A program made the position numbers and the translations under genes. Shown piece by piece: positions 35,801 to 46,671 of a stretch of DNA of 64,000 nucleotides; the stretch's first letter is position 1; every line of letters starts with the position of its first letter. Where the stretch lies: NCBI GenBank assembly GCA_032622095.1, contig CP136063.1, forward strand, positions 183,745,956 to 183,809,955. The letters are read 5' to 3'. Source of the stretch: Siphonodentalium dalli (lineage: Eukaryota > Mollusca > Scaphopoda > Gadilida > Siphonodentaliidae). A model generated the notes under the pieces. That model had not been told where the DNA came from. It ran no database searches and was given only the letters and a program-made list of their open reading frames with translations.

Positions 35801-36389
35801 GTGGAGAATTAGTGGGAATGGAGACTACTCTTGCTCAGTGTTACACATTCTCATAAATTGTCACATATGGAGTGTATACCCAAGTGTCATCACAAAACGT
35901 CATTCTTACGTGGATTATAAGTAGCGGCTCACCTTTTGAGTTAATGTCATTTTGTTTATCGCGATTAATTCGTCTGACCAATAAAGAAGTACTTATTTAT
36001 TTACAGCTACGCGTACTTTAGAGGTTATCATTTTTTTAACCGTACAGTCCACCTGGTTGGAATTGACGTTTGTTTGTTAGTTTTTAAATATTGTTGTTGG
36101 CATCATAAACACATTAGTTCGTAAAAATAAAAGATGACAATTGGGTTTTACATAGATACCAATCTACCATTTTGAGGACGACTAGTTATGATATCTCCAT
36201 GAATATACAGACATTTTAAAGAAATGACCAGGTGCTCCTCTGTCCATTGTGCTATTATACTGGCTAATATTTTTCAATTTAAAATAAATGTTGCTATATA
36301 TATTTTGCAAGAATAGAATGATAAATGTACGTTTAATGCTGTCTTCTGTTTATCTGTTTTAGTTTCCCCCACAATTTCTCACACAAGAG
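35801..36389. other. Intergenic, no feature seen
   Basis: No frame, repeat or RNA gene that I can support. Confidence 0.4.
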
Positions 36390-37850
36390 GCACCAATGTG
36401 GCGTTCTCGTGTCAAGGTATCAATTTGGTGGAAATCGGCTCAAACATTTTTTTATTATCAATATTTGGTGTTTCTGTCCCCCCACGTGCACACACGACTC
36501 GAACGGCGCCATATCTTGGGGATGATTATGTATGTTTGATGGAAATCGGTGACAATTGTATTTTATGTTTTGCTGACCCTCTCCTTTTCTCCCCCTAACA
36601 CCAACAGCGTCACTTTAGACAATTTTAACACGCACCATTATCTTCCTAGTTAAAAGTTACCATGTTAGACCCTTTGGTGATCTAGATGGTCCCCTGTGAA
36701 GTTATATATAACAGACAGACATGCACATATATAGGCTTTAACCCACATGATTTGATTCCTGGTATCGTTGGAGAAGAACATGTATGAATTTGGTGGAAAT
36801 TGGCGCAAAACATATTTTATCAGTCCCCTCCCTATCCGTGACTCAAGTGGCGTCACCTTTGACATCTTTAAACCACACATAACAGTTATATTCATTATAT
36901 TGATGATGACTTTATATCAAGTTGGTGGAAATCTGCATATAAACAAATTTCTATCAAATCCAGTGCCCCCATCTCTCACTTACAACGGCATCAATTTGCA
37001 TATTTAAACCGTACAATCAGATTCCTCGTATTACGGAGAAGAATATATATCAATTTTGTGGAAATCGGCGCTATAATATTTTTTGATCAATTTTGGTGTC
37101 CATCTACCCTCCACTCCTGACTCGAACGACCACTGTTGACACCTTCAAGCCACACAATTAGACTACTGGTATCGTGGAGATGATCATGTATAAGTTGGGT
37201 GGTAATAGGCGACTAAACAAATTATTATCAAATATAGTGCCCAATCTCTCGTCCAAAAGGCACCAAGTTGGCGTCTTTAAACCACACGATTAGATTCATG
37301 TATCATGGAGAATAATGTATCAGTTTGGTAGAAATCGGCGCTAAAATATTGTTGTCAATTTTGGTTCCCCTTTCCCTTTCAGTGGCTCCCCTGACTCAAA
37401 TGACGCAACTTTTGGCAGCTTTAAGTTACACCGTTAGACTCCTGGCAGCATGGATATGGTTATGTATAAGTCTGGTGGTAATCGGCGACTGAACACATTC
37501 TTATCAAATCTAGGGTGTTCCCCATCTCTGGTTCAAACGGCACACATTTGGCGCCTTTAAATGACATGATTAGATTCCTTGTATCGTGGAGAAAAATATG
37601 TATCAATTTGGTGGAAAGTGGCGCTAAAATATTGTTATCACACCACCCCCTTCCGTGCACCCCTGACTAAAACAGCGCCACTTTTAACATATTTAAACCA
37701 AACCATTAGATATCATAAATCATGGAGATAGTTATGTTTAAGTTTGGTGGAAATCGGCGACAATAGATTTTGCTATCACTCCTCCTTTTCTGGCCCTGGT
37801 AACAACAGCGTCACTTTATACACTTCTAACCCGCACCATTTATCTTCCTC
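36390..37850. repeat. Diverged tandem array, period about 135 bp
   Basis: The core word GGTGGAAATCGGCG (with variants) recurs near 36,428, 36,540, 36,790, 36,922, 37,058, 37,196, 37,330, 37,472, 37,611 and 37,748. It is usually preceded by GTAT(C/A)A(A/G)TTT and followed by an A/T-rich run and ATCAA. Alternate units look more alike (GCTAAAATATT against GACTGAACA), hinting at a 270-bp dimer. Similar text on both sides (TTACCATGTTAGACCC ... ACAGACAGACAT near 36,657 and TTACCCATACTAGATCC ... ACAGACAGACAT near 37,859) repeats once. Not coding. Confidence 0.8.
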
Positions 37851-38235
37851 GTAAACAGTTACCCATACTAGATCCATTTTGTGCCATCTAGGTGGTTCCC
37901 CGTGAGTTTCTATAGAACACAAACAGACAGACATTCGCAAATATAGATATACTAGAGGATGGACCCGGCGATGCTCGAGATTTTAACAAATAAAGATAGG
38001 CTACTTCATGTAAGAACACAAAAATTATTTTGGGCGTTATATTTTATAAAGGTACATTATAAGAGGGTGTCCATAACCTCCCTCGAACTTATCCACCCCG
38101 CGTGTTTATTTTAAAATACATTTGACAGAAGGTGAACTCATGTGGTGTCATTAAAACACACGTTATTCAGATGAGTAACGATAATTCGAATACAATTTGC
38201 CGAAAATGTCAAAAACACTATTACTCGGTCATGTC
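37851..38235. other. Intergenic repeat remnants
   Basis: It holds the second copy of the ACAGACAGACAT block, then ACCCGGCGATGCTCGAG. No gene recognised. Confidence 0.35.
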
Positions 38236-38241
38236 AAACTC

Positions 38242-38498
38242 TATGGAGCCCCTGAGGTGACATAAATGTGACATAAAGTCGTGGCCACGAGACTATGAAG
38301 ACGTGGCCACGAGATTATGAAGTCGTGGCCACGAGATTATGAAGTCGTGGCCACGAGAATAAAGTCGTGGCCACGAGAATAAGGTCGTGGCCACGAGAAT
38401 AAGGTCGTGGCCACGACTTCATATTCTCGTGGCCACGACTTTATTGTCGTGGCCACGACTTAAAAAAAACATTCGGATGTCACCTCCGGGGCTCCATA
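38242..38498. mobile_element. 257-bp MITE filled with a GTGGCCAC palindrome minisatellite
   Basis: Inverted ends TATGGAGCCCC(T/G)GAGGTGACAT, flanked by a 6-bp direct repeat AAACTC (38,236-38,241 and 38,499-38,504). The inside holds nine GTCGTGGCCACGA-type words spaced about 20-23 bp. The first seven are separated by direct-orientation AGACTATGAA / AGATTATGAA / AGAATAA(A/G)-type spacers, and the last two are in the opposite orientation. Confidence 0.88.
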
Positions 38499-38780
38499 AA
38501 ACTCAAACATTCCATTCTTCCGTTAACTAATCCTTTAATAGTGCTGGAGTATCGATTACGGTCTTTTGGGTTTTCGAGTGACGTGTTGACGTGAGACGTT
38601 ACATTTGTGTGACAACGGAATACTGTCAATCTGTGAAGTGAACGCTTCAAGTTAAGTTGGTAAATTCGAATATTTTAGGTTAGTATTATGGGTATTTTAT
38701 ATTTTATGCACTTGCTTGTGTCAGTTTCTCCATAAACATAATGACATATTGAAAACCACACTCACCAACAATAATTATTT

Positions 38781-39144
38781 GTTCAAAAAGTTTTGTAATG
38801 AATGTTAAAGTACCCAACCCCTTTGAAATCTAACTCACGGTACAGGTTGAAATTCTAACCCAAAATCCCATGTAGTGCGGATCAATGCCAAACCCCATGT
38901 ATGTTGCGATGTGACCACTTAGTTAAATCTGCACTCAGGCAAGTTAATTTGTGTTTCATGATGTTCAAAGGTTTGTAATGAAGGTTACTGTACCCACCCC
39001 CTTTGAAAATCTAACTCCCGGTATAAATTTAAATTTAACCCAAACCCCATATAGTGCGGATCAATGCCAACCCCCATGTATGTTGCGATCTGACCCCTTA
39101 GTTAAATCTGCACTCATGTATGTTAATATCTGTTTCATGATGTT
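38781..39144. repeat. Direct duplication, period 182 bp
   Basis: GTTCAAA...TTTGTAATGAA, CCCCTTTGAAA, TAGTGCGGATCAATGCCAA and CATGTATGTTGCGAT recur in the same order in 38,781-38,962 and 38,963-39,144. Confidence 0.9.
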
Positions 39145-39225
39145 TTGTTCCGTATAGTCAAAACTAAGCCCCACCCACTGATTGTTAATTGCACATTGAT
39201 TTGCACCTTGTGTTGTCTTGCAGAA

Positions 39226-39681
39226 ATGAATTCAGAAGAAGATTACTCGAAAGCTGTCAAGTCACAGTCCCTCGCTATAGTGGGACTGTTTGCCCGATTC
39301 AACGCAGGAAGATGCACCCCTGATCAGGCCATGCAGTATGCGATGCAATCAACCAATAAGATGGATGAGAACGCTAAAGCTTTGGAGAATAAAATTGTTA
39401 CTATGAGGAACAAATATAAACAATTAAAAAGGAAGTATGCAGAGTCTATGAAACAGCAATATGAGATGTCGCATTTGCTCAAGCAAAAAGATGAGAAAAT
39501 ATGTAAACTGGACATGGAACTATCTTTCTCTGAACCGTTTGATTTTGACATCAATTCATCTCAGGATTGTCTGCAGAGTTCTGTCGAGCCGTCACACGAC
39601 ACGGGTGTTCTACAGAGTTCTGTGGAGCCATCACAGGACACGGGTACGACCGATGAAGATGCTCCGGTAAATTTGCAGTGA
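39226..39681 (+). CDS. Coiled-coil protein, probable last exon; family not recognised
   Basis: Seen: a polypyrimidine tract and acceptor TGTTGTCTTGCAG end at 39,223, just before ATG 39,226. The 151 codons then run to TGA, and an ATTAAA poly(A) signal lies at 39,752. Residues 1-45 (SQSLAIVGLFARFNAGRCTP) look globular. Residues 45-100 (KALENKIVTMRNKYKQLKRK, YEMSHLLKQKDEKICKLDME) are strongly coiled-coil. The tail is acidic and holds a 14-residue tandem repeat, LQSSVEPS(H/Q)DTG. The longer frame back to 39,145 crosses the acceptor and is less likely coding. Inferred: terminal exon of a plus-strand gene or a DNA-transposon accessory ORF. The 182-bp duplication would then lie in its intron. Confidence 0.5.
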   Translation: MNSEEDYSKAVKSQSLAIVGLFARFNAGRCTPDQAMQYAMQSTNKMDENAKALENKIVTMRNKYKQLKRKYAESMKQQYEMSHLLKQKDEKICKLDMELSFSEPFDFDINSSQDCLQSSVEPSHDTGVLQSSVEPSQDTGTTDEDAPVNLQ

Positions 39682-39751
39682 TATCAATGATAAATGAAGA
39701 CTGCATTTTGCTTTTCATCTGATAAATGATATGTGATATTATATATTTGTG

Positions 39752-39757
39752 ATTAAA
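39752..39757 (+). terminator. Possible poly(A) signal ATTAAA
   Basis: ATTAAA 71 nt after the stop codon of the coiled-coil ORF. Confidence 0.35.
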
Positions 39758-39890
39758 CATTAACATATTCTGACGATGTATGTTTTGAAACATAACTCAG
39801 TTTTCCAAATGAATTATTAAAACGAATTTAATTTACGAAGGCCAAATCCTGACCTTCAGACATGAACGTATTCCGAGTTTGTGCAAACGT

Positions 39891-41000
39891 GATAGAGTTA
39901 CGCCTCATTGATATGTCGCAGACAAAAGCATGACAATAATATTTCTGATTAATGAGTTTCACCCTTTTTATCCTGAATGGTATCACATTGCGTACTAAAG
40001 GTACACATTCGAATAATCCATTGTTCATTTGCAAGTATGTTCTGTTAATTGAGCAGGCGCATGAGAGAAAAAAAATACTGAATTTTATAAATTGGATTCT
40101 CATTGATTCATTTGTAATGATGATCAAATAATAAGTTCTAATAACCGTTTGTTGAAATTATTATCTGAACATCCTTGTAAATGAATTAATGAGCGATTGG
40201 TCGAGAAACCATAAAGTGTATAGCGGTCATATATACACGCACACACTCGCATTTATATATTAAGAAGAAGACTATACGCTATATTTAATCACGATCTATT
40301 CTGCTCCTATTAATTCTGGGGCATTGAAAACAACTCATAGATAACATATAAATCTTAATATATAAATGCGAAATTTCCATTGTTCATTTGTAAGGATGTT
40401 CTGTTAATTGAGTAGGCGCCTGAGAGAGAAAAAATGCTGAATTTTCTAAATTGTATTCTCATTGATTCATTTGTAATGATTATCAAATAATAAGTTATAA
40501 CCGTTTGTTGAAATTATTATCTGAACATCCTTGTAAATGAATCAATGAGCGATTGATAGAGTTACGCCTCATTGATATGTCGCAGACAAAAGCATGACAA
40601 TAATATTTCTGATTAATGAGTTTAACCCTTTTTATCCTGAATGGGATCTTACATTGTGTACTAAATGTACACATTGGAATATTCCATTGTTCATTTGCAA
40701 GGAAGTTCTGAGAGAGAAAAAATGCTGAATTTTCTAAATTGGATTCTCATTGATTCATTTGTAATGATGATCAAATAATAAGTTCTAATAACCGTTTGTT
40801 GAAATTGTTACCTGAACATCCTTGTAAATGAATCATTGAGCGATTGGTCGAGAAACGATAAAGTGTATAATGGTCAGATATACACACACATTCGCATTTA
40901 TATATTAAGAAGAAGAAGACTATACGCTATATTTAATCACGATCTATTCTGCTCATTAATTCTGGGGCATTGAAAACAACTCATAAATAGAATATAAATA
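39891..41000. repeat. Duplicated MITE-rich block
   Basis: The block GATAGAGTTACGCCTCATTG ... GGGGCATTGAAAACAACTCA occurs at 39,891-40,340 and again at 40,555-40,985. A partial copy lies between them (40,376-40,554). Within it, CCATTGTTCATTTGCAAG(T/G)A(T/A)GTTCTG and its rough reverse complement CTGAACATCCTTGTAAATGA alternate, so each sub-block is a foldback MITE related to those at 62.4 and 63.2 kb. The block may be the 3' flank of the Helitron. Confidence 0.7.
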
Positions 41001-41020
41001 TTTTATATTTGCGTGTTGTT

Positions 41021-41804
41021 CTATGACAGCACGGCTTCTTTGTACACAACGTTTTTGGTTCTGGAATTTGGAGCATAGAAGAAAAGACCTTCTTCGGAGC
41101 CAATTCTCGAGCATCCAACATAAAACTGGCCATGTGCGAAGCAGGGTGTTTCGAGGTGAAGACCAACGACTTTAAGTGTTTGACCCTGGGCCTTATTGAT
41201 GGTCATTGAGAAGCTCAGTTTCACTGTGAACTGGATCCGTTTGAATGATACAGGCGTGTCTGTTGGTATCAAGGGAATTCTTGGAATTAGAACTTCTTCG
41301 CCTGTATAAGGACCTGACATTATGATGGCCTCCAGGATATTTGGTTGCATAGACTTTACTGCTAGGCGTGTACAGTTGCAAAGCTTTGGTGGGTCCATGT
41401 TCCCCAAAAGTACTATGGGTGCACATACCTTGACAGTCAATATATGTGGGGGAAATCCACATGGTTGCAAGGAGTTAAGAAATTATGTTGGGTATTGCAC
41501 CAATTCAGTAATATCAGGCATTGTGTCGACAGATGTGTATATGTGAACATCTCCAGGAATTAGACGAAGCATTTGAATGTTGATTTGGTCGACGTCCATA
41601 TTCTTAGGTGCAAGAATTTCTCGTTCGCTAAGCCAATTCAAATGGCCATAATTGTCCTTTACGCCAGGGAATACCTTTTCCTGTAACAGTGCAATGCTAT
41701 CGGTGTTCTGTCCGCATGGTAAAGGCACCAAGCCGTCTGAATATTCCTGCAATTCTCCACTCCCAATCTGCAAGTATGTCAGCGCAAATTCCACAGTCTT
41801 CAAT
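41021..41804 (-). pseudogene. Helitron helicase, C-terminal half
   Basis: Two ORFs. 41,483-41,803 reads EREILAPKNMDVDQINIQML and RLIPGDVHIYTSVDT. 41,021-41,470 reads [59 protein letters not shown] and [19 protein letters not shown]. These correspond to the late Pif1-type helicase motifs (QGQTL and CSR). Confidence 0.9.
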
Positions 41805-41808
41805 TTAA

Positions 41809-42301
41809 GGCACGTGAGGCCTTAATTGCCGAAAATATTCATATTTGTTCCAAACACTGTAAACAGAAAAACATTAAAACGCATACAGTTTCGTTCATAT
41901 ATACCATGACCATCGCGCAAACAGCATGTTATCGTAAAGACCTACTGTATTTTACCTAAGAAAGAGCCTGATTGTGTTACAGAAGACCGCACGATGCTAC
42001 TGGCTAATCACACACAAATGGCATAAACGCTCTTTATTATTTCCATATAAGGAATTCACCAACAAAGAACGCTCTTTATGTTTACCATCATAATATAAAC
42101 AAACGCCAGAAAAGTAACTTTTTATGCTCTTGTTTACATAACAATGGTCAAACATATGACAATAACATACTGTTTATGCGATATTTCTTATTTGTATACG
42201 GACAAAGTCTATCTACATTTTGATGTTCTTTCTTTTTGTAGCGGTTTTTGACGGGTGAAAATATGTTCACAGGATACCCACCGCCAAGGCCAACCGTACC
42301 T
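41809..42301 (-). mobile_element. 494-bp-family MITE, copy 5, inserted in the Helitron helicase
   Basis: The full family sequence in reverse orientation, ending GGCCAACCGTACCT. Flanking TTAA at 41,805-41,808 and 42,302-42,305. Removing it and one TTAA brings the two helicase halves together. Confidence 0.92.
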
Positions 42302-42305
42302 TTAA

Positions 42306-42786
42306 GTGTGTGAACACCTTGCCATAAATATGAAGCTTTGATGCTAGCATTAAGTTCATCTGCCTTGGTGCCTCTTGGGATGACTGGCAAAATTTGGCGG
42401 AAGTCACCAGCCATTATAATGGTTACTCCACCCATTGGTGCATTGTTTCCTCTGATATCTTTTAGTAATTTGTCTACAGATTCAAAGTCTGTTTTGTGAG
42501 ACATAGTACGCTCATCCCACACAATTAGCTTACATTGCCGGAGCAGTTGTGCTTTACTGGTTCCCTTTGCGATATTGCACTTTGGGTTTTCTTTATTAAG
42601 ACTTAGCTTAAATGTTGAGTGAGCTGTCCTCCAACCATTCAATAGTGTCGCTGCTATTCCGGATGACGCAACAGCAAGTGCTATTCCACCATCGTTTCTA
42701 ATTTGGGCAAGCAGGAGATTGACCAAGAAATGTTTTTCCAGCACCACCTGGTGCGTCCAAAAATACCAGCCCACCAATGTTGTCAT
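42306..42786 (-). pseudogene. Helitron helicase, N-terminal half
   Basis: Walker A (DAPGGAGKT) is readable at 42,731-42,757 in a neighbouring frame. One extra base after KTFL shifts into this ORF, which reads FLVNLLLAQIRNDGGIALAV, SSGIAATLLNGWRTAHSTFK, IVWDERTMSHK (Walker B, DE) and VTIIMAGDFRQILPVIPRGT. It ends SYLWQGVHTLK, where the MITE begins. Confidence 0.88.
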
Positions 42787-42824
42787 TTACACGATCTATC
42801 ACGTGTTGCTGTTGTGTGTTGAGT

Positions 42825-44210
42825 TTAGGGATATTTTCTTGGAGTCAACTTCTCCTTGTTGTATGATGTTTCTCTCAAAATATCGCCACCTAGGTGGTCA
42901 ATGTATGTTCTTATGGTACCTGGTAACCCATACTCATCCAGATGTTTCCCGCCAAGTTCCACAACCTTGTTCTCTATTTGTATCAATGCTTCATTGAACA
43001 TGTCATCGGAGGAGGTGCAACCCGGGTGAAATTGTTTGGCTCTATGGAGAACGTCCTCGGTCATTGGCTCTCTGTGAGCTATCCACAAATCCATAAGGTC
43101 ACTTAATGTGCAAAAATACAGCATTATAGCAAACATATTTCTGATATGGAATGGCGACCTTGTGATGGTTGCTTCACTCAGAGCTGCATTCCAATGTACG
43201 TCGTCTTCAAGAAGTCCCCGCTTGTGCATGCTTGACGGAAAGTATGAAATGTCGTTCCCTCGACAGTTTTGATATCCTTGTACAATATGGAGCAGCAGAC
43301 GGAGACAGAAGCATTCTAATTGGTTTGGATGAATCGTGTACACTCGCCCTATTGCATCTGATGAATAAACACCTAGATAACCATCTACGGATCGGCCCTG
43401 TTTTCTACGATGCCACTGGTTGTTCGCCCATGTGAAGAACTTTGGAACTTCCGTGTAAAGCAGAGTTCCTGCGAAATCGTCAGTCTCGCATAGGGCGAAG
43501 AATGCCGTAAGTTTCGTTTCTTTCGGTGATATAACTCTGGCTTCAGCAGTAATCTCTGTGAAATAAACCCTCTGTAAGTTATCTAGGTGTACATCTAAGT
43601 GAACGACAGTTGGATATCGTTCGTGTATCGGGAATTTAAATAGCCTCCAAGCTGCTTCGTTCGAACTCACATATCTTGCCATCTGATAGCATGTTATCTC
43701 ATCATGTGTATTTAATTTAGTTCCGAAGACAGCCATGTCTGATCCTTTATGTACATACTTGCATATATATTTGATAGACTTCGCGGAATTGCAGAATTCA
43801 ATGTTAATGTGTGCTTTGAGTAGTCTGCTCAGTAAAGGACAATAAGGCACGACCCATCTGTTGTCTATCGTTTGTTCCGTACCGTTGACCTTTGTTCTGA
43901 ATGATATTCCTCCGTCGTATGGGTGCCTTCGCCTATATTGTGTATATCCGCCTTCTCCGGTAATTGTCTCTCTAATGAAACTTCTGGGATATTTCTTCGT
44001 ACATTTTCCACCGTGCATGCATGGGGAACCTGGATTTATCAATCCGCATGGTCCATGGATCATGTGGTGCTTAATAATTTCAAACAGCTCCCCATCTTCT
44101 TCTGGATCAGGCAGTTCGGCCGATATTATCAAGTCGATGACATCAGCATGGATCTTATCTTTGAGCCAGAACAGAATGTGTGCATGTGGCAGGCCTCTTT
44201 TCTGCCATTA
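42825..44210 (-). pseudogene. Helitron Rep nuclease core
   Basis: An open frame from about 44,210 through the 435-codon ORF starting at 44,132. The HUH pair HAH is at 44,178-44,186. The tyrosine motif KYICKYVHKG (ORF residues 121-130, Tyr122 and Tyr126) is intact. It then reads SSNEAAWRLFKFPIHERYP and SDLMDLWIAHREPMTEDVL and leads into the helicase. Known: HUH histidines bind metal, and the tyrosines form the covalent DNA link. Both motifs survive although the element as a whole is broken. Confidence 0.88.
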
Positions 44211-44843
44211 TATTCTATAAAGAAAGCATTGCATTGGATCAAATATGTTGCTGTCCTTGATGAGCTGTTTCAATTTTAGTATCTTTAGTCGAAAAACGAG
44301 TGCAATAATGTCATGTCTGTGTTGAGGCTGCTGTCCAGGGTTGAGTTCTCTTGTTATCTCTTCCAATTTCGAATTACATGTCATCGGAATGAATAGGTCT
44401 GGTCTTCCATATGTTCGCACGTACGTCAGTGCATATTTGGTCTGTTCATGCATCTCTCTCGGGCCACCTATGTAACTTGATGGTAGTATAACCAGTTCAC
44501 CAACATTCTCCACATTCCCATCACTAAGGACAGCATCTTTTAAATGTGCATAATTATCGATTCTGAGTTTCTTTTGGTTAAGTCGAATGTACAACGATCG
44601 TTCGGCTTCAACTTTGGCATACATATCCACGAAGTATTGACTGAGAAGATCACGATATTGTAATACATGGTTTGAATCTCCTTCCCTTTTCATCATCATG
44701 TATGCGTAATAATCAGCCGCACCAACTTTTTTGTTTTGAACTTGTTGTGGAATGTTGAAATGATACCCATCATCACCTTCCCAGAACATAAGTGGATACT
44801 GTAGAGCATCATATGACCTGTGCGTTTCTGATATCCGCATCAA
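44208..44843 (-). pseudogene. Helitron_like_N domain
   Basis: A 211-codon ORF with THRSYDALQYPLMFWEGDDG, QYFVDMYAKVEAERSLYIRL, VILPSSYIGGPREMHEQTKY and TYGRPDLFIPMTCNSKLEEI. This is the DNA-binding region before the nuclease core. The frame is lost in the short stretch before KRGLPHAH. Confidence 0.88.
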
Positions 44844-44967
44844 GCAAGTGTCTCTCCCTTTAATGATTATGTCTCGCTTTCCAACGTCAGCATTACTAAG
44901 CAGGATAGCAACTTCGTTGACAGATGGAACATTGAATCTCCGGGGATGTTCACCAGTTGGCCGTTTG

Positions 44968-45629
44968 TCAGCTGTTATGACTACTCTTGCTCTGATGCAA
45001 CATGCCTTGTAATGATTGGATTATTTCTCTGTTTACACCTGGAATTACACCACATCGTTGATCACACTCAGCATCCTGGTTGCCCATAAAATATATTTGG
45101 AGAAATTTAGGTTCAGCGCCCGCCACTGGGTACACAGATCCAATGCGGTGATATACCTGGCCTTGTATTTTGAATGTTGAAGCCCAACCTACAGGAGAGA
45201 CATCTTTGGAACACCCGAAAGACGTCATCTGGAAGCAGAAGTTATATTTCTAATATTGTCAAGAAATTCTGCGTTTCCTCCCAATAATGATCTGAGTGGT
45301 TCTGGAGGCGGCTGGACTGCATACAGTTTTACTTTGCCATTGGAACAACACAAATCACCTGGCTCTCCCGTAAATTTCAAAGCTCTGCAATGCTGGTATA
45401 CTATGTCCATTCGTCTAACACATACTTTTTCAACATTTTCGTAATTTATTTTCGGGTCATAAGTGAATGCCGATTTGCTCCAGTCCACCTGGTCTTGCCT
45501 AAATCTTGCAGTACGTGTTCTATCGGCAGGTTTTCCCATGTCGAATCGTGCCTTTGTGAGGAGTTTCAGAATATTTTTCGGTTGCCGTTTGCTCATCAAA
45601 ATATCGTCAGACTTGACTAAATCCCTCAT
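44968..45629 (-). pseudogene. PLE/Helitron chimeric ORF and Helitron Rep N-terminus
   Basis: The ORF 45,225-45,629 starts with about 30 residues of PLE type (SDDILMSKRQPKNILKLLTK), then changes to Helitron sequence (ARFRQDQVDWSKSAF, CCSNGKVKLYAVQPPPEPLR). The next frame, 44,968-45,228, continues the Helitron (FKIQGQVYHRIGSVYPVAG, FLQIYFMGNQDAECDQRCG) after a one-base slip. The join is near 45,540. Confidence 0.8.
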
Positions 45630-45999
45630 CTTGGGACTCTTGTGTAGTATTGGTATTAGCGAACGAGCTGTTTGTACGATGTTCGGATGATTCGGAATGT
45701 GGTGATAACATAAGGAATTAGTTCATTTTTTTCCGGGTGTTATTTTATCTTGTAACAATTCCGCTTTGTTTATGCCTACGTCAACAATATTTCTGGGATA
45801 CTGCAGATGTTTCAGATACTTCTCCAGTTCTGCCAAACGTTTGTCGCGCAGGTCACAGTCGTCCATAATCGTGCATAGCCTCCGAGCCAAAAAATATGGT
45901 ATGTTGAGTTTGCTGTGTGAAGGGTGACACGAATTTAAAATTAGATACTGGTGTGCATGTGTCTGTGGTTTTATAAAACACGTCTGTTGATATTTTTGT

Positions 46000-46284
46000 T
46001 CATTGTTTTAAAACTAACACATCCAGGAATGGTAATTTATCGTTGTCCACTTCCGTTGTGTATTGAATGGCTGGATGGATGGAATTTATGAAGTGATGAA
46101 ATAATTTTAGTTCAGCTTCAGATTGTTCCCAGATGATAAAGCAGTCATCTAAGAATCTTTTCCATGATGTCCTCACATTTGTCACCGTTTCATCGTTGAA
46201 TGATTTTGGGAGTTCTTTGTGCATAATTGTTTCAAGGTAGCCCACAACTAAGTTGGCATATGTTGGGGCTACCTTAGTTCCCAT
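46000..46284 (-). pseudogene. PLE RT catalytic core
   Basis: A 94-codon ORF: MGTKVAPTYANLVVGYLE (RT motif 4 region), FLDDCFIIW with Asp46-Asp47 (the YxDD-equivalent box), and LPFLDVLV. The catalytic aspartates are intact. Confidence 0.9.
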
Positions 46285-46464
46285 TGCTGTTCCTATTAAT
46301 TGAAGAAAATATATCCCGTTAAAATATAAGGTGTTATTTTCTAAAATTAATCTAAGTCCTTCTACGATGAAATCTCTACTAAACCTCCTGTCAGTAGAAT
46401 TGATCTAACCAGTATGTGATTGCTTCAATTCCTAACTATTTTGGAATGATGCTATGTAAACCGG

Positions 46465-46671
46465 TCACACCAAACTGGCCATGATAGAGTACTCCGGTAC
46501 TTCCTTAGGAAGATGTCGAATGAAGTCAATGTCATCCCGCAGTAAACTTGGTATAAATGTAGAATTACATATCAGTTTAAGTATGATCGCTAGTAGATTA
46601 CTGAGTCCATGAGTCGGGCACGCTGGTCCTGCAATTATCGGCCTCAGTTTTAGATAATCTGGGCACTTCAC
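46465..46671 (-). pseudogene. PLE RT fingers segment
   Basis: LKLRPIIAGPACPTHGLSNL and STFIPSLLRDDIDFIRHLPK, the RPI/CPT and DxxDFI motifs typical of PLE RT. An inverted duplicate is at 48,471-48,890. Confidence 0.88.

Larger units (their letters stand above)
41021..45540 (-). mobile_element. Degenerate Helitron encoding a Rep-helicase protein
   Basis: The minus-strand protein reads in order from 45,540 to 41,021. N-terminal zinc-like region: CCSNGKVKLYAVQPPPEPLR, FKIQGQVYHRIGSVYPVAG. Helitron_like_N: THRSYDALQYPLMFW, VILPSSYIGGPREMHEQTKY, YGRPDLFIPMTC. HUH nuclease: KRGLPHAH. Tyrosine motif: KYICKYVHKG. Pif1-type helicase: Walker [48 protein letters not shown]. Known: this combination defines eukaryotic Helitrons (rolling-circle transposons). 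Several frameshifts and a MITE insertion at 41,809-42,301 make it inactive. I did not find the 3' hairpin plus CTRR end or the 5' TC end. Confidence 0.93.

Noticed and set aside
43169-44279. Plus-strand ORFs opposite the Helitron (43,169-43,435; 43,861-44,279)
   Set aside because: They are antisense to clear Helitron Rep motifs.
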